This document shows, one piece after another, positions 36,081-47,300 of a DNA stretch of 64,000 nucleotides. How positions within the stretch are numbered: the first letter of the stretch is position 1; the number at the start of each line of letters is the position of its first letter. The stretch covers positions 1-64,000 of the forward strand of contig JAQMWT010000074.1 in assembly GCA_029834535.1 (NCBI GenBank), in the 5' to 3' direction. Origin of the DNA: Chrysophaeum taylorii (lineage: Eukaryota > Sar > Pelagophyceae > Pelagomonadales > Pelagomonadaceae). Below the pieces are notes generated by a model, which worked only from the letters and a program-made list of their open reading frames with translations, made no database searches and was not told the DNA's origin. The position numbers were made by a program, and so were the translations under genes.

Positions 36081-37112
36081 TCCTAACTACTAATCGACAG
36101 ATGTTTGTCTGTCTGTCTGTTTGTCTGTTTGTCCCTCGATTTAGGGTAAGGATCATGTGGGCCCGCGAGCCACACATTGATCCTCCAAGCCGTCTACGGC
36201 GACCTCGCAGACTATTTCCACGACCCGCGGCGGCTCTTTCAGCGCGCCATTCTCACGCCCCGTCGAAACGATGTTGTCGATGCTGACAACACGCGCATGA
36301 CCGCGGCCTTTTTTTCCCGGAGACGAGGCGTCGGAGTTCTTTTCGGCCGACTAGGTTGGGTCGGAAGACGACGCCTCGCTCTCAAGAGTCGAGTTTTGAA
36401 CTCCCTGACAACCAACGGCATGCTGACTTTGATCGCGAGCTTAAAGTCTTCGCAACCTCGACCCGTCGCACGGCCACTGCAACGGTACCAGATACATGAT
36501 CGATCGTGTCGTTGTCACCGAGGCTCCTCCAACCTGTATCCCGTAAGGCCCGCCGACGCCAAACGATCACCAAGAGCCAGGGCCAGACGCCCCGCGAGGT
36601 CGGCGTCCTCTTGGCGAAGCCCGTCTTCTGCCACGTCCAGCTCTACGTGGCTCTCTGTCGATCGGCAACCCCGAGGATATCCTCTTCTGAGTCGACGACT
36701 CCACCCTACCCCACACGTGCTGCGCAATACCGATAAGCCCCCTCCCGGCGTGTACACGCGCACTGTAGTTGAACTTACTGGGACCAGGTGAACTTACTGG
36801 GGTTTGAGATTGGGACTAGGTGAACTTAGTGACCAGGTGAACTTACTGGGACCAAGTGAACTTACTGGGGTTTTTAGAGTGAACGCAAAGGCTAGCGGCG
36901 TGTACGGATCAAAGCAGCTTAGATTGGCGGAGGTGAGAGCGACGAGCTCGAAGGAGAGTGGGGTGAGTGGATGTGAGCACGAGTGGGCTTACGCCGAACT
37001 TACTGGGGTTAGAGATTGGGACTAGGTGAACTTACTGGGACCAGGTGAACTTACTGGGGTTAGAGATTGGGACCAGGTAAACTTACTGGCGAACTTACTG
37101 GCCTGCACTTGT
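36081..37112 (+). mobile_element. Helitron-derived repeat H4 with PIF1-like helicase remnant
   Basis: Begins tcctaactactaatcgacag; microsatellite at 36101-36135; helicase remnant about 36175-36775. The 204-codon open frame 36177-36791 begins ILQAVYGDLADYFHDPRRLF and reaches AILTPRRNDVVDADN in the right frame, then shifts; the INKSQGQTP equivalent reads ITKSQGQTPREVGVLLAKPV in another frame. Tail of ggtgaacttactgggacc repeats to about 37100. It stops about 75 bases short of the PPR gene's stop codon. Confidence 0.85.
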
Positions 37113-37188
37113 AGTGTATAAGGAAATGCACCCCCCCCCCCCAAAATCCAAAATACCAAAATACAGTTTGTGTTGAGAATCACCTATA

Positions 37189-38289
37189 TTACTGGAAAGA
37201 TGGCGGCGGGAAGCGGCGGACGAGGTCGATGAGCTCGAGGCAGATTCGCCAGTGCGGCTTGATTCTGGCGAGGAGGAGGTCGACGTCGCGATCGGTATAC
37301 GCGGCACCCTCGTCGATCGCCTTGACGAGGAGGTCGATGGCGTCCTGGGGGGTACGAACGAGATCGTGGCGAAGGCGGGTCGTCGCGGAACTTGAGATCG
37401 TACGCCGCCACGCGTCGTAACAGACTTTGAAGGAAAACGCGGTTTCGAGCTCGATGCCCAACGCGACGGCTGCGTCAAGTTCGAAAAAACTCAGCGCCTG
37501 ACACAACAAATCCGAAACTCTCGGAATTATCTTCTTCCCCGCAGCCGCCGCCGCTTGATGCAGCCGGAGGGCTTCGGCAGGGTCCACTCGCGTCAACGCT
37601 CTGACCAAAACAGTACACGCTTTGTGAGAATGAGTTTCCAAGGGTAAAGTCTTAAACACCGACCGCGCCATTTCGATATCCCCGACTTGACAGTACGCGT
37701 CCACCAACGCCGCCACCGATGCGACGGTTGGCGGTTCGACGAGTCGAAACAGACCTTCCGCTTTTTCGATATCCATTGACCTCGCCGCGCGAGAGATCCC
37801 AACAACCGTATGACCCTTCACAAACCTATCCACGTCCAAAAACGCCAGCAACCTCGACGCCGCCACGACCGCCGGCGTCCCCGTCATCTCGTAGCAGGCG
37901 TGTCTGTATTGGAACCGCAGCAACGGAACGAGTCGCGCGCGAAGCCGGTCGCTCTTCGGCAACTTTTTTTTCTTCAAAAGAAGAGCCAGCGAATCTTCCC
38001 ATTTGCCGAGCCTCTGGAGCGCTTGAATGCGCAGCAGCTTTAGCCGCCCGTCGTCCTTAAGAATTTCGTACTCGAGAACTTTTTTGTAGTTGCGATTTCG
38101 TAGGGCGATCAGCATCGCCTGCGCGACCATCTCGACGTCCGGCGCCCACCCGCGCGCCGCGAAGATCTCCAGAGGAGACGGGTCCCCGCGCCAAAGCCGG
38201 GACCGCAGCTCCTCGACGCCCGACGCGGCGTTTTGCGCCGCCGACGACGATCGACAACGCCGCCACGCAAGCCGCCGCAGCACCAGCAT
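37189..38289 (-). CDS. PPR-repeat protein, probably mitochondrial
   Basis: 366 residues from the ATG at 38289; the frame continues eight codons upstream only to a GTG. The N-terminus MLVLRRLAWRRCRSSSAAQ is Arg-rich, without acidic residues and amphipathic, as in mitochondrial presequences. The middle holds at least one good pentatricopeptide-type unit, VAALVDAYCQVGDIEMARSV, followed by a degenerate one (ACTVLVRALTRVDPAEALRL); the rest is helical and Leu/Ala-rich. PPR proteins bind organelle RNA and act in its processing or translation (family knowledge). The RNA target is unknown. A LINE-like relic ends about 50 bases upstream of the ATG and Helitron H4 ends 75 bases past the stop, so both flanks are mobile DNA. 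Confidence 0.75.
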   Translation of the reverse strand: MLVLRRLAWRRCRSSSAAQNAASGVEELRSRLWRGDPSPLEIFAARGWAPDVEMVAQAMLIALRNRNYKKVLEYEILKDDGRLKLLRIQALQRLGKWEDSLALLLKKKKLPKSDRLRARLVPLLRFQYRHACYEMTGTPAVVAASRLLAFLDVDRFVKGHTVVGISRAARSMDIEKAEGLFRLVEPPTVASVAALVDAYCQVGDIEMARSVFKTLPLETHSHKACTVLVRALTRVDPAEALRLHQAAAAAGKKIIPRVSDLLCQALSFFELDAAVALGIELETAFSFKVCYDAWRRTISSSATTRLRHDLVRTPQDAIDLLVKAIDEGAAYTDRDVDLLLARIKPHWRICLELIDLVRRFPPPSFQ

Positions 38290-38334
38290 AATAGTCAGAT
38301 TCAGACTAGACACGAAGAAGAAGCCCTTACTTGT

Positions 38335-39165
38335 CTGTAGCTAGCTACAAGAGGGGGGGGTGCTTTGCCCAGAACGTATAGGGGCCCGAGGCATTTGTGG
38401 GGTTGCAGTGCTGCGCGAGGTATAGTCCGTGCATAAGGGGTGACGCAGTAGCGACCCAAAGATTAGTTGGAGAGAGACGTGCTGGAGCTTGGTGCGAATG
38501 GTGGTCATCATGTAGCTAACCTGATCGTCAACCTCGCGTTGCTCATCTCCGGCGTGTCCGGGGGAGCCGATGGACACACCGTAGATCACGAGGCCGTCGG
38601 CAACAACGGGGATTAATACCACCACCACCAAGAGTGCGGGTGCCGTCCGGCGCAACTTGGACGTGGTGTTGGACATCGGAGTAGTGATCAAGAAGGCCCG
38701 TGCCAAGTGCCGGACAGAACGCTACGCACTTGTCCGAAGAGGCGGAGCTCCTCGCCGCCAGCTTGGATGTGTCGCGGGCGTATTGCAGGAGAGTGTCAAC
38801 AACCTCACGAGGGGAACCTGAGATGACGCCGGCGTCCAATGCCAAAAATCGTGCATAGCCGCCACGCGAGCGTCAAGGGCCTGTGCTGCGGCGTCATGCG
38901 TTGCCAGGCAACAACAAGCTGGTGGGTAGGCGGGGTAGATAATGAACTCGTGGGTCCAAGGATTGGGTTGATTTTGTCCGTCTTCAAGTTGACCTAAAAC
39001 GGTGCCGATTTTATCGCCGGCGAATCTATCTACACGGGAGTGAGGTGTTTTGGGCCCTTGAAGAATCGAGGGAGCATACATACATAGGCTCTGCACGATG
39101 CCATCGAATACAACATCCGGCGCATTGGCCCAACAATAAGGGTCGTGCGAGCATTTAGACTGCAT
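38335..39165 (-). pseudogene. LINE-like reverse transcriptase fragment, frameshifted
   Basis: Three minus-strand frames follow one another: 39165-38840 (CSHDPYCWANAPDVVFDGIV), about 38840-38700 (SPREVVDTLLQYARDTSKLA then SDKCVAFCPAL) and about 38610-38341 (DGLVIYGVSIGSP then QLIFGSLLRHPLC). The KCxxFxP, DGxxxxGxxIGSP and L-x-SLLRHP series resembles the segment after the YxDD box in algal LINE-type reverse transcriptases (family knowledge). The 3' end at 38341-38357 is a G-run with caagaggggg, like the C-run plus ctctt terminal module. No YxDD box is present. It abuts the PPR gene's 5' side. Confidence 0.6.
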
Positions 39166-39859
39166 CTTCTAAGTAAGCGCTGGGGCCACTTCTTCTATTG
39201 TCCCTTAGTCTTCCCGCCGGGCCTCCGTCCACGGGGAAGACGGGCGTCGAGGCCGGCGAGTGCATCTATGCGAAGAAGTCGTCGTTGTCATCGATGTCCC
39301 CCTCCTCGTTGTCCTCGGACACGAAGCGCCACGAATTTAGCCGGCTTGGAGTCGTTGAGCAACAACGTGAAGCCACTAATTTAAGTCGTCATCATAGGAA
39401 ACGAAGATCCAACCCTCTAGAGTTAGTCTCTTGAGACTATCCTTGGAATTTTATACCGCATCCAGCAGGAACTCCCCAGAGAACCCTAACCCGCCACCCA
39501 ACCAACGCCACGTCGATTTTCGGTGACGCGTTTGCGGCGCAACTTTTGCCCTCGAGGTCGGTCAACGCTCACGTACCGCCTCGCGTCGAGTTCGACGCGC
39601 TGGGTCGTCGCGGTCCCAAATACTGGCAGCTGCTGTCGGCACCCGCGCGGGACCACTGCCTCGGCAACCAACCAATTCGCGGGATATGTTCGTAGACGAG
39701 GTGCGCGGCGAGGAATTCTATGTTGGCCTCAGAAAAACCGGCCTCGTCGATCGTCGGGTCCTCACCCGATGTCTAGGAATTGGGTCGCCCATGCTTGCGA
39801 CGTACCCTCTTCGATGTTCGCCTCGAGGACGTTCGCTTGGCCGCAATCGAAGATGTGAT

Positions 39860-40910
39860 CCACGCGCGACCAGTCACAGGCGCAGCTTTCGACGCTCGCG
39901 TTGAGGAAGGCGGCGTTGTATAACTTCAAGGTGCTAAACTCGAGTTCCGTCGCGCGCCAACGAAGGCCCTCTGGAGCACCGAAGTCTGGTTGACCGCCGC
40001 CGCCCGTCGGTAACGTAGCGCACGAACCCCCCCCCCGAACGTGCTGCCACGTCGTGGATCGTGGACCATCGACGGACAGCTTCGCCGAATCTCGAGGAAC
40101 TGGGAGTACGGTAGTAATCTCGGTGTCGATGGCCTCGAGTATACTCGGCGGTCGCGACGAGTTGTGGATTAACCTTGCAGACTCTGGTTGGCAACAAAGT
40201 CGGCCCCGTACCGTTCCCCGATAAACTTGACGAACGAGCTCGAGTGCCCGACGACTCTGGTCGCCGAACCGATTGGCGATCGCCTTGGGCGGTCTCGTGA
40301 AGAACGCCCGTCTCAGAGCGTTCGGACGGGAGCTCCGCGTCTTGGTCGGGCGACCGGCTCGACGACCGAGGCCAGGACCTCGGGAATTTTCGAAGGCGTA
40401 ATCCGAGAGGCGCGCAGTTTCTTGCACAGCGCCTATAGCTTCGAGTCCCACGGCGCGCCCTTGCCGGTTCTCTTGCCGGACGGCTTCCGCGGTATCCACA
40501 CTTCCGCGTTCTGCTTCTCGAGGCCCACGACTGAGCCTGATTGCTGCACCATCGCAGCCCTACTGCTTCTCCCTCGCGGCAAAAACTAGGAGCTGCTCGT
40601 TTCGGACCCGGAGTCGCTCCTCCCGACGTGCAGCATCCCGAACCTCTCGTATGGCCAAGTCCCTGCGATACTCCGTCGAGCAGACATTAAACCGGACCGC
40701 CTATGCACGAAATCCGTTGGAGATCCAGGAGCAATTTCACGCAGCACGGGCGTCATCAACCAAATTGTCGCGCTGTTCGCGCCTACCGACCGTTCGGCTT
40801 TCGGCGCCGAGTCTGCCCGGCCGGGTGGGTCCGCGTGGTTTCCGGATGGGTCCGCGTGGTTTCCGGACGGGTGCGAAACCGCGCTCGTTTCGACGGCTTC
40901 CGTGGGTTCT
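39860..40910 (-). repeat. Undescribed repeat family R, copy 1
   Basis: Collinear with 58340-60620 in the same orientation. Matched blocks include tttcgacgctcgcgttgagg with aaggcggcg, gacggacagcttcgccga, gtcgccgaaccgattggcga with tcg, cttctccctcgcggcaa and ttcggcgccgagtctgcccg. Minus-strand peptides such as RDSAKLSVDG and EAVSHPSGNHADP have counterparts in copy 2. This copy is shorter, so it has internal deletions. A 22-base unit containing gggtccgcgtggtttccgga occurs twice at 40826-40868. The protein family is unrecognised; I infer a mobile or multicopy gene now decayed. 39170-39850 shows no gene. Confidence 0.65.
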
Positions 40911-42480
40911 GGAGAACTGGCGCGACAGATGGCGCCCAACAACAAGCGTGAGCTTGGTGTGGAGAACAAAAGCCCCGGGCGGTTGCGGCGAACGCGACTG
41001 GTGGTATACCAGCGATTCGTGGCAGAGTCCGGATGCTGGTGATGCCAGCCGCGACGAGGAACCAGACCGCCATGGCTTGTTGTCGTCGTCGTCGTGCGGA
41101 AGAAAGCACCGTTTTTGGACGTTTTTTTTTGGTCCATTCGTAGTCCTCTGACCTCGTCTGCTGTCGCCGTCGGTGGCGTGCATCATCGTGTGGCCAAACG
41201 TACGGGGTGTAGGCTAAGTCGCCGGACGTCGAGAGCGAAATGTCGCCAGCTGTCACCCTTTTGATCACGGAACTTGTTGAGAGAGACCCTGGCCGTACGT
41301 GGACTGCGGCGCGGGGGCGTTCGGACATCCAGAGGCGCGGGTACCACCTAGAATTCGATCCTGCGGGGAACATGGCCTGCCCAGCGGAGTTGTCGGCGAG
41401 AGCTGCCGCCAAAGTGGAGGATCGTAGTTTTTGATTTGGTTTTTCCAGGTCTGGACGTGTATTAAACAAAGGCACATCGCGCTTGAAAGCATCGGAGATA
41501 ACAATTGTAGACAACCTCGGTTATTCGCCGTATCGCTTTTGAGGATGGAGGGCGGCGACGTTACCACAGTTCGGCGCTAAAGCAGGGGCGAAAGCGGAAT
41601 GACAAAGCCCACTACCGACGTTCGCTGCTGCTGCACTTCTTCCGACGATAGTCTGCGTTCTTATCACAGTTGCGAAGAGAGTACCGAGCCTTGGCCGCCA
41701 CGGGGATATGAAGATGTCGGCACCATCGTAGGAGGCCCCACATTGGGGTGGTGCGCTGCGTGTGGCGTCGATATCTACGAGTAAATCGCATCCGCGTCGG
41801 GCTCGAGCGGGCGGCGTGGTGCCCCTGCCTAAACGTGAGGCAGGTCTTCTAGATAATTGAAATCCTTTTGACACCATACTTCCAAGTAGAAAGTATGCCT
41901 GGTTGTCGCGGTCGTGCACGCTTGACGGCGGCGGCGACGACGATACGTGATTATTATTGGGTATTTATCATCCGAAGGCGGTCCGCGATAGACCAAACAG
42001 GACCCTATTCCTGGCTGCTCCTCCGCATTCGGGGCCAAGCCAGCGCGAGAAGCAGTGAACGCATTTCGTGGGCGGTTGATGTTGCTGGCTTCTTGGAGAG
42101 ATGGATGCTGCTTCTTCTATCTAGCCGTCGGCCTCGTCCTAGCCCTCGTCGGTAGCGTCCAACACCAATTTCTCCCTCCGTTGCCTAATAATAAATGCGG
42201 CTCGTGGCACGCAGCCTTGCGGAGCGTCTCTCCTGTACCGCGGTAGAGAAGCTCACGGATCGTGGCCGCATCCGACCCGCTCCTTTGGACCGTGACCGCA
42301 AGTACCCGCGTCCAGAGAAGCTGCGGACACCCTGCGGAACCAGCGGATGCGGAGAGTCAGCGGACACGGGTAGATCTACCAGCAGATGCGGATAGCCAGC
42401 GGATGCAGCAGCAGATGCGGACGCACGCGGTGTGGGACTATCGTGTCTCTCCGCGTGCGGTTGCTTAAACCGACCACTTC
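40910..42480. other. Intergenic, no gene recognised
   Basis: Frames on both strands (plus 41240-41434, minus 40783-41514 and 41521-41919) overlap and lack motifs. Around 42320-42425 short units built on gcggatgcgga and cagcagatgcgga recur, a loose minisatellite. Nothing else is supported. Confidence 0.4.
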
Positions 42481-42484
42481 TTTC

Positions 42485-43048
42485 TCATGACGATGCAATC
42501 GGCACTATCTGGGCCTCAGGTCCAACTTCGTAATTATCAAACACAACTTTAAAAAACGCATCTGGATGAAAGAAACGCGACGGCGGCGACCGGCTTTGGG
42601 TGCTGTCCGAAGAGGCGGTAAACACGACTGGTGAGCACGACGACAATCCCTCGGGAACAGGTCGATGATGATGATGATGCAGAGTCCGGCGCCTGGTAGG
42701 TAGTCCTCGCGCCGACGTCGCATAGCTCTGCTCGTCGCTGCGCCCTTCCTTTTCTTTCTGCCGCCTCTTTCGTCTTTTCGCTCTCTGCGGCCCGCGCCAT
42801 TGTTTCCTCTTCGCAGCCTGTTGTTGTCGTTGCCTTATATGCGCGGCGCCGTGAGCCCCGCTCGAGCCTTTCAGTCCTCCTTTCTCCATCATTGCAGCAA
42901 GGAAACAGTTTCCCTTTGTCGCTTGGTTGGATCGACGGCAGTCATTTTTAAGTTGCCTCTTGTTTACTGCAGAATACAGCCAGCCTCGTGTGGCGTCTTC
43001 CCGGAAAAAAAAAAAAAGAGCATGAAGAATGAATTCAGTGTTGCACAT
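42485..43048 (-). CDS. Possible basic low-complexity protein
   Basis: 187 codons from an ATG at 43048, divergent from the secreted-protein gene and sharing its upstream region. Composition is dominated by Lys, Arg and Gln in the middle (about 70-110) with His5 from an ATG-type microsatellite at 42663. The first residues include a run of Phe read from an A-run at 43001-43015. A shorter start at about codon 53 is possible. No domain is recognised. It may be a real small nuclear protein or chance. Confidence 0.2.
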   Translation of the reverse strand: MCNTEFILHALFFFFREDATRGWLYSAVNKRQLKNDCRRSNQATKGNCFLAAMMEKGGLKGSSGAHGAAHIRQRQQQAAKRKQWRGPQRAKRRKRRQKEKEGRSDEQSYATSARGLPTRRRTLHHHHHRPVPEGLSSCSPVVFTASSDSTQSRSPPSRFFHPDAFFKVVFDNYEVGPEAQIVPIASS

Positions 43049-43145
43049 AAATTACGGGGACGAAGAAAGATATCTTTCTAGTCACCACCAGAAGGGATCA
43101 GAAAAAATCGGAAGTCAACAAGTATAAAAAGACAACAAGAGAAAG

Positions 43146-44897
43146 ATGCTATTCAGGTGGTTGGTGGTGGTCGCGTGCTGCGAGGCTCGGCGGCGTAAGA
43201 AGTGCAGGGCGCCGGCGACGCCGAGCGGCGAGCGGGCGTTTGTCTGGATCGAGGAGTCGAACGACGCGATGGTCCCCTACACGACCGTCTCGCACCCGCG
43301 AAAATTCTTTCGCGGCGGCGAAAGGATGAAGGATCGGATGTACATGGCTGCCTTTTGCACCGAGGAGAAGTACATCGCCAACTACACGTGCATCATCAAG
43401 TGCGACAAAGGAGAGATCGACTGGCAGCATTGTGGTCCCGGCGGGGTTGCAAACGGCAAGGGCGAGCAGTTCGCGGCCGAAACTTGCGTCAAGTTCGACG
43501 AACCGTTCGCGCAATGCGATTTGGACTTGAAGAGCGACGAGAAGACGCTCCGGTGGCGGTCGCGGGTATTTCCGTTCGAACAGAAGGAACAGTCCGTGAA
43601 GGAATACGTGGAGATCACGACGCAGTACATGCTGGATCTGCCGTCGCAGTTCGAGAAGAGGGTGCTGCTCACGCACTCGGACGCGAACTTGATCCGGTCG
43701 GGGCTGGCGGCGGGGACGAACATCCGCCAGACTGTGGATCTGAGCCAGGGGTTGTACGCGGAGCTCGCGGAGGACTACTACGCTACCGAATGCGCGCGTC
43801 GCGAATCTCTAGGCGACTTTTCGATGTATTTGCCACTGAATTGGAAAGCGAAGAAATTCGGGTGCCCCGAACCTGATGGCTACCAAGATATTCTCGGACC
43901 CACAAATCTGTTTACGTTCTCTTCTTCGGCGAGTGCGACGTCGCTAGGACCCGCGGAGCCGTTCGCGTGGACGTTCGATCAAGGGACACACCACTATAAC
44001 GCTTCGAGACTGGGGGGGGAGAAAGCCGACGGCGACGTGTTCTACCCCGGCATCAAACCTGAGTTTGGGTGCGCGGTCCACAACACGATCGAGAGCGGCG
44101 ATTGCGTCAACGGCGCTCTCTTGCCCGTGTCGACGGCAAACGCCCCGTACCAATTCGACCTCCCAACCACCACAATCGTCGGAGCCCTCGAGTTTGATGC
44201 CTGCGATGCGGAACCATCCGTCCTCGGCATCGACAAAGATTGCTTTCACATGCACCAGGCGGGCTGGCATCTCCACAACGGTCAAATGTTTTCTTTTTTC
44301 CCAAAGCTCCTGAACGGCGAACCTGATTTCTTTGGCGTCTGTACGACCGAGATGCTGACCAAGGCCAAATTTTTCGGCGACCTCTCCCACATCTACCCCG
44401 GTGTTGTGGGCTACTGGGCTGACCCGACCTCGACGAACCCAAAAGCCGAGCGCACGATCGATGCCTTCGAGGCTACGGGTTGGACGGGCCTCGTCCACTC
44501 CCGCAGCATCGGCCTCCACATCTGCAACGACCCCAACGACCTCACGAACACCTTCGTCTGCACCTTAAACGGCGCGATGAACCTCGAAGACGACCAGCAG
44601 ATTGGGGACTTCATGCTCCTCTCGCCGCTCACCTTCATCACCGAACCCATCACCGACGCCTCGAATCTCTGCAAGCAAAAACGAGCCCACTGGTGTCCCT
44701 TCGACGACTTCTGGTTCCAGCTCAACACCACCGACCCCGTCATCACCGAGGGCGAATTTTTCGGGACTCCGCCCTTCGACCAACAAAACGCCTTCGTCTT
44801 TCCAAGGGGCGAAAAGGCCTTCAACAAGGCCCAGAAAAAGTGTATGAAGAACCCAAAAAAGTGCTGGAAGTACCTCGACGACGACGACGACGAGTAA
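43146..44897 (+). CDS. Large secreted cysteine-containing protein of unknown function
   Basis: 583 residues, single exon, ATG at 43146. MLFRWLVVVACCEA is a likely short signal peptide. The mature part carries many Cys (for example 71, 82, 86, 96, 114, 124, 240, 309, 320, 353, 366, 399), three N-glycosylation sequons (79-81 NYT, 285-287 NAS, 527-529 NTT) and no further membrane helix, so an extracellular or endomembrane-lumen protein is inferred. HMHQAGWHLH (368-377) could bind a metal. The C-terminus is basic with two Cys, then a run of acidic residues coded by GAC repeats (577-583). I do not recognise the family. Strong third-codon-position GC bias and the absence of stops over 1.75 kb support it being real. 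Confidence 0.8.
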   Translation: MLFRWLVVVACCEARRRKKCRAPATPSGERAFVWIEESNDAMVPYTTVSHPRKFFRGGERMKDRMYMAAFCTEEKYIANYTCIIKCDKGEIDWQHCGPGGVANGKGEQFAAETCVKFDEPFAQCDLDLKSDEKTLRWRSRVFPFEQKEQSVKEYVEITTQYMLDLPSQFEKRVLLTHSDANLIRSGLAAGTNIRQTVDLSQGLYAELAEDYYATECARRESLGDFSMYLPLNWKAKKFGCPEPDGYQDILGPTNLFTFSSSASATSLGPAEPFAWTFDQGTHHYNASRLGGEKADGDVFYPGIKPEFGCAVHNTIESGDCVNGALLPVSTANAPYQFDLPTTTIVGALEFDACDAEPSVLGIDKDCFHMHQAGWHLHNGQMFSFFPKLLNGEPDFFGVCTTEMLTKAKFFGDLSHIYPGVVGYWADPTSTNPKAERTIDAFEATGWTGLVHSRSIGLHICNDPNDLTNTFVCTLNGAMNLEDDQQIGDFMLLSPLTFITEPITDASNLCKQKRAHWCPFDDFWFQLNTTDPVITEGEFFGTPPFDQQNAFVFPRGEKAFNKAQKKCMKNPKKCWKYLDDDDDE

Positions 44898-45079
44898 GAA
44901 GACGGGGCACGACCTGCTTGAAGCTATCTCGTCCTCTTTCTCAATGGCGCGAACTCAACCCTTACCCTTTCGCGACCCATCTCTTGGCCCCTCTCTTCTC
45001 GCTGCTGCTGCTGCTGCTGTGGACAAAAATAAATAAGAGAACCACTCTCCTTCGCCATATGCATCTTCCCCCCACGCTT

Positions 45080-46760
45080 TGATACATACTCTTGTATTCC
45101 AAGCTTCTTCTCATCATCTTAATCCAGATTTGCCGAGAGATTCAGCCTGGAAGACAGACGCCCAGTTGCGATTTTTTTTTGTGGAAGTTCTTGAGTTGGT
45201 CGGCGTTAAAAAGGCCGACTTCTTGCGGACCTTTTTCGCTTTGGTCGTGGAACTTTTCGTCGTACTGGTCCTGGAGGAAAGAACCCGACGTGTGTGTTAA
45301 CTTCAAGGAGAAGGGCGGAAGTCCAAGCACCACTTGACATCGGGGTCCTTGCGGCTGGCGTGGTTGTCCGAGAGGAGACACGACCCTCGCGCTGCGTGAG
45401 CTCCTCGTCCAGCAGTGGATGCCCTCGAACTGCCACCTCGTCGCAGTTTACCGCCGCCGCGCTTGGCTTCCATCTTCTGCTGAACCTGCTCGGCGAGAAT
45501 ATTCGAGTGCCGAGCGTAGAAGGTTGAAGCTCATGGCACACACACTTGACCTCCTCGTTTCCGACCACCTTCTGCATCCGATTCATATCTGGAGCATCCT
45601 GGCCACCAGCGCGGTCTCCTCTTCGATCTCCGCGAGCAGCGCGTGCATCTCGGCATCCTCATCCTGGAAGACCGCTCGCCCCTCGAGCCGTCCTGGAGCA
45701 GGTGATGCCACTCCTTGGGTTTGGTCAATTCGTCCCGACTCCTGGAAGTAGTACTTGACGGCTTTCGCGAAGATCTGCTGCGCACGCCGCGTCTTCTCAG
45801 ACTATGACCGTCTTCGCGTCGAAAAAATCTCCGGGCTTCGACTTGGCCGCTTCTCCCTCGCGGCTTCTTTGGAGCCATGCCCTGGGCGACACAGTCGTTT
45901 TTGTATTGACGGAACTTGTTTTGGTGTCCCCCCGCCCGCAACAGAAGAGTCGCCGAAATCCAGAGTCGGGGAAGAAGCATGGATTTCATCATCCTCCGCC
46001 GCACTTTTACAGCAGCAGCAGCAGCACCGTGTAAGTAAACGCCGAAGCCTCGAGCCGCGGTGAATCCCGGAACCTAGGCTGCCCCAGCAGGACTCCGTCG
46101 CACACGTCGAGCGGTTCTCTTGCTCGAAAATGACCCCGGGCTTGGGCGTTGTGAACATCCTCCCGTGCGTACGCTGGGCACCTCGACCGACACGCCAAAC
46201 TCGCCGTATGCGCCGAATCCAGAGACGCGGGATGGTCGTCCGAAGGCGATCCGTTCTCGAGTAGCCGAGTCCGTCCGTCCGTCCGTCCTATTGCACCGCT
46301 CGGAAGAGGCGATGAAGCTTCGATGTCGCAGAAATTCTGTTTGAGCGATCGGCGGAACTCGGCGGACTCCGCCGAGATGAAGTTGCTGGCTTCTTATTTT
46401 TCGACTTCGTCTCGGCCGATGTCTGCGCCACAGCGGCTTGCCCTCGCGGTACTAAGCCTCCAAAAATTCGGCCGTGTGGTCTCCGCAGCCGTGGAATTCG
46501 CGTCTTGGCAGGGGGTGTATTGGCGCCCGTCTCGTCGTCTGCCCGCGGCGCATCTCGTCGTTCAGAAACTCATGCGTCTTCGCACGCGCCCCTCACCCAA
46601 GTGCGATGGGTTTCGGTACCACTCGCGCGGCTGTCAAAGCCTTCCTCGCCGTAGGGTGTTGATCTGCCTAAACGACGCCCCCGTTATGGTTCGCTAGGCT
46701 TGGCGACAGCCGCATCCGGGGGACGGGCCCCGCGCGAGAACACGAAAAGAACGACCCCCC
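45080..46760. other. Decayed coding-like sequence, unidentified
   Basis: Minus-strand pieces such as SFLQDQYDEKFHDQSEKGPQ (about 45280-45215), EDAEMHALLAEIEEETALVA (about 45660-45600) and NKFRQYKNDCVAQGMAPKKP (about 45930-45870) have protein-like composition but lie in different frames with stops between. A cttctccctcgcgg block at 45856 recalls repeat family R. Simple repeats: (CTG)6 at 45002-45020, (CAG)n near 46012 and (GTCC)n near 46271. Probably a transposon or gene relic. Confidence 0.35.
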
Positions 46761-47300
46761 CAGCACGCAAGCTTAGCGCTGGAGGGTCGGTATTGGTGAA
46801 GTGATTTGAAGTGAACACGTCACCCTACGTGGCCATCGTGAACCTTATTGAAGTGAACGCCACTTTATTTTAACGCCAGCGCCCGTCCCTGCCGCGCCCC
46901 GTCAGTTCCGTGCCCCCCGCGCGCTATTGCCTCCTAGATCTGGTGCTCTTAGATTCATTCGCGTTAAATTCGGGGCGAAGGAGGAGTTACCGTGGATGGG
47001 GTTCAGTGTTTCTTACTACTTTAGGCGATGAGAAAGAACGAACGACCGACCTTCGGTATCTTCGTCTGGTTCTTCCTCCATCTCCAAAGAGCCTTCGGGG
47101 AAGGAATCATGGTGCTCCCGGCGTGTTTGAAAAACTCGGTCTCGTGTCCGAGGTCCCTGTACAACTTAATCCGGACCGCCGCCGCCGCAATGAAGAAGTT
47201 CTTGTTGTTCGTGCGCAGTAGGGCAACTTTATCCGTCTCGTCCGCGCTGAGCAACGTGTTTCCCTCGGTCAGGACAAGATTTTCCAATGCTCAGGCAGCG

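Noticed and set aside
36177-36791. 204-codon open frame in H4 as a functional gene
   Set aside because: It begins in the helicase frame but shifts out of it before the PGDEASEFF-type segment, and the later motifs are in another frame, so it is a chance fusion in a pseudogene.
43123-43129. TATAAAA just upstream of the secreted-protein ATG
   Set aside because: Only about 17-23 bases before the ATG, too close to act as a TATA box for a message that includes that start codon.
43149-44827. Long minus-strand frames opposite the secreted-protein gene
   Set aside because: They are shadows of a GC-rich coding frame and do not show their own signal peptide or domain.
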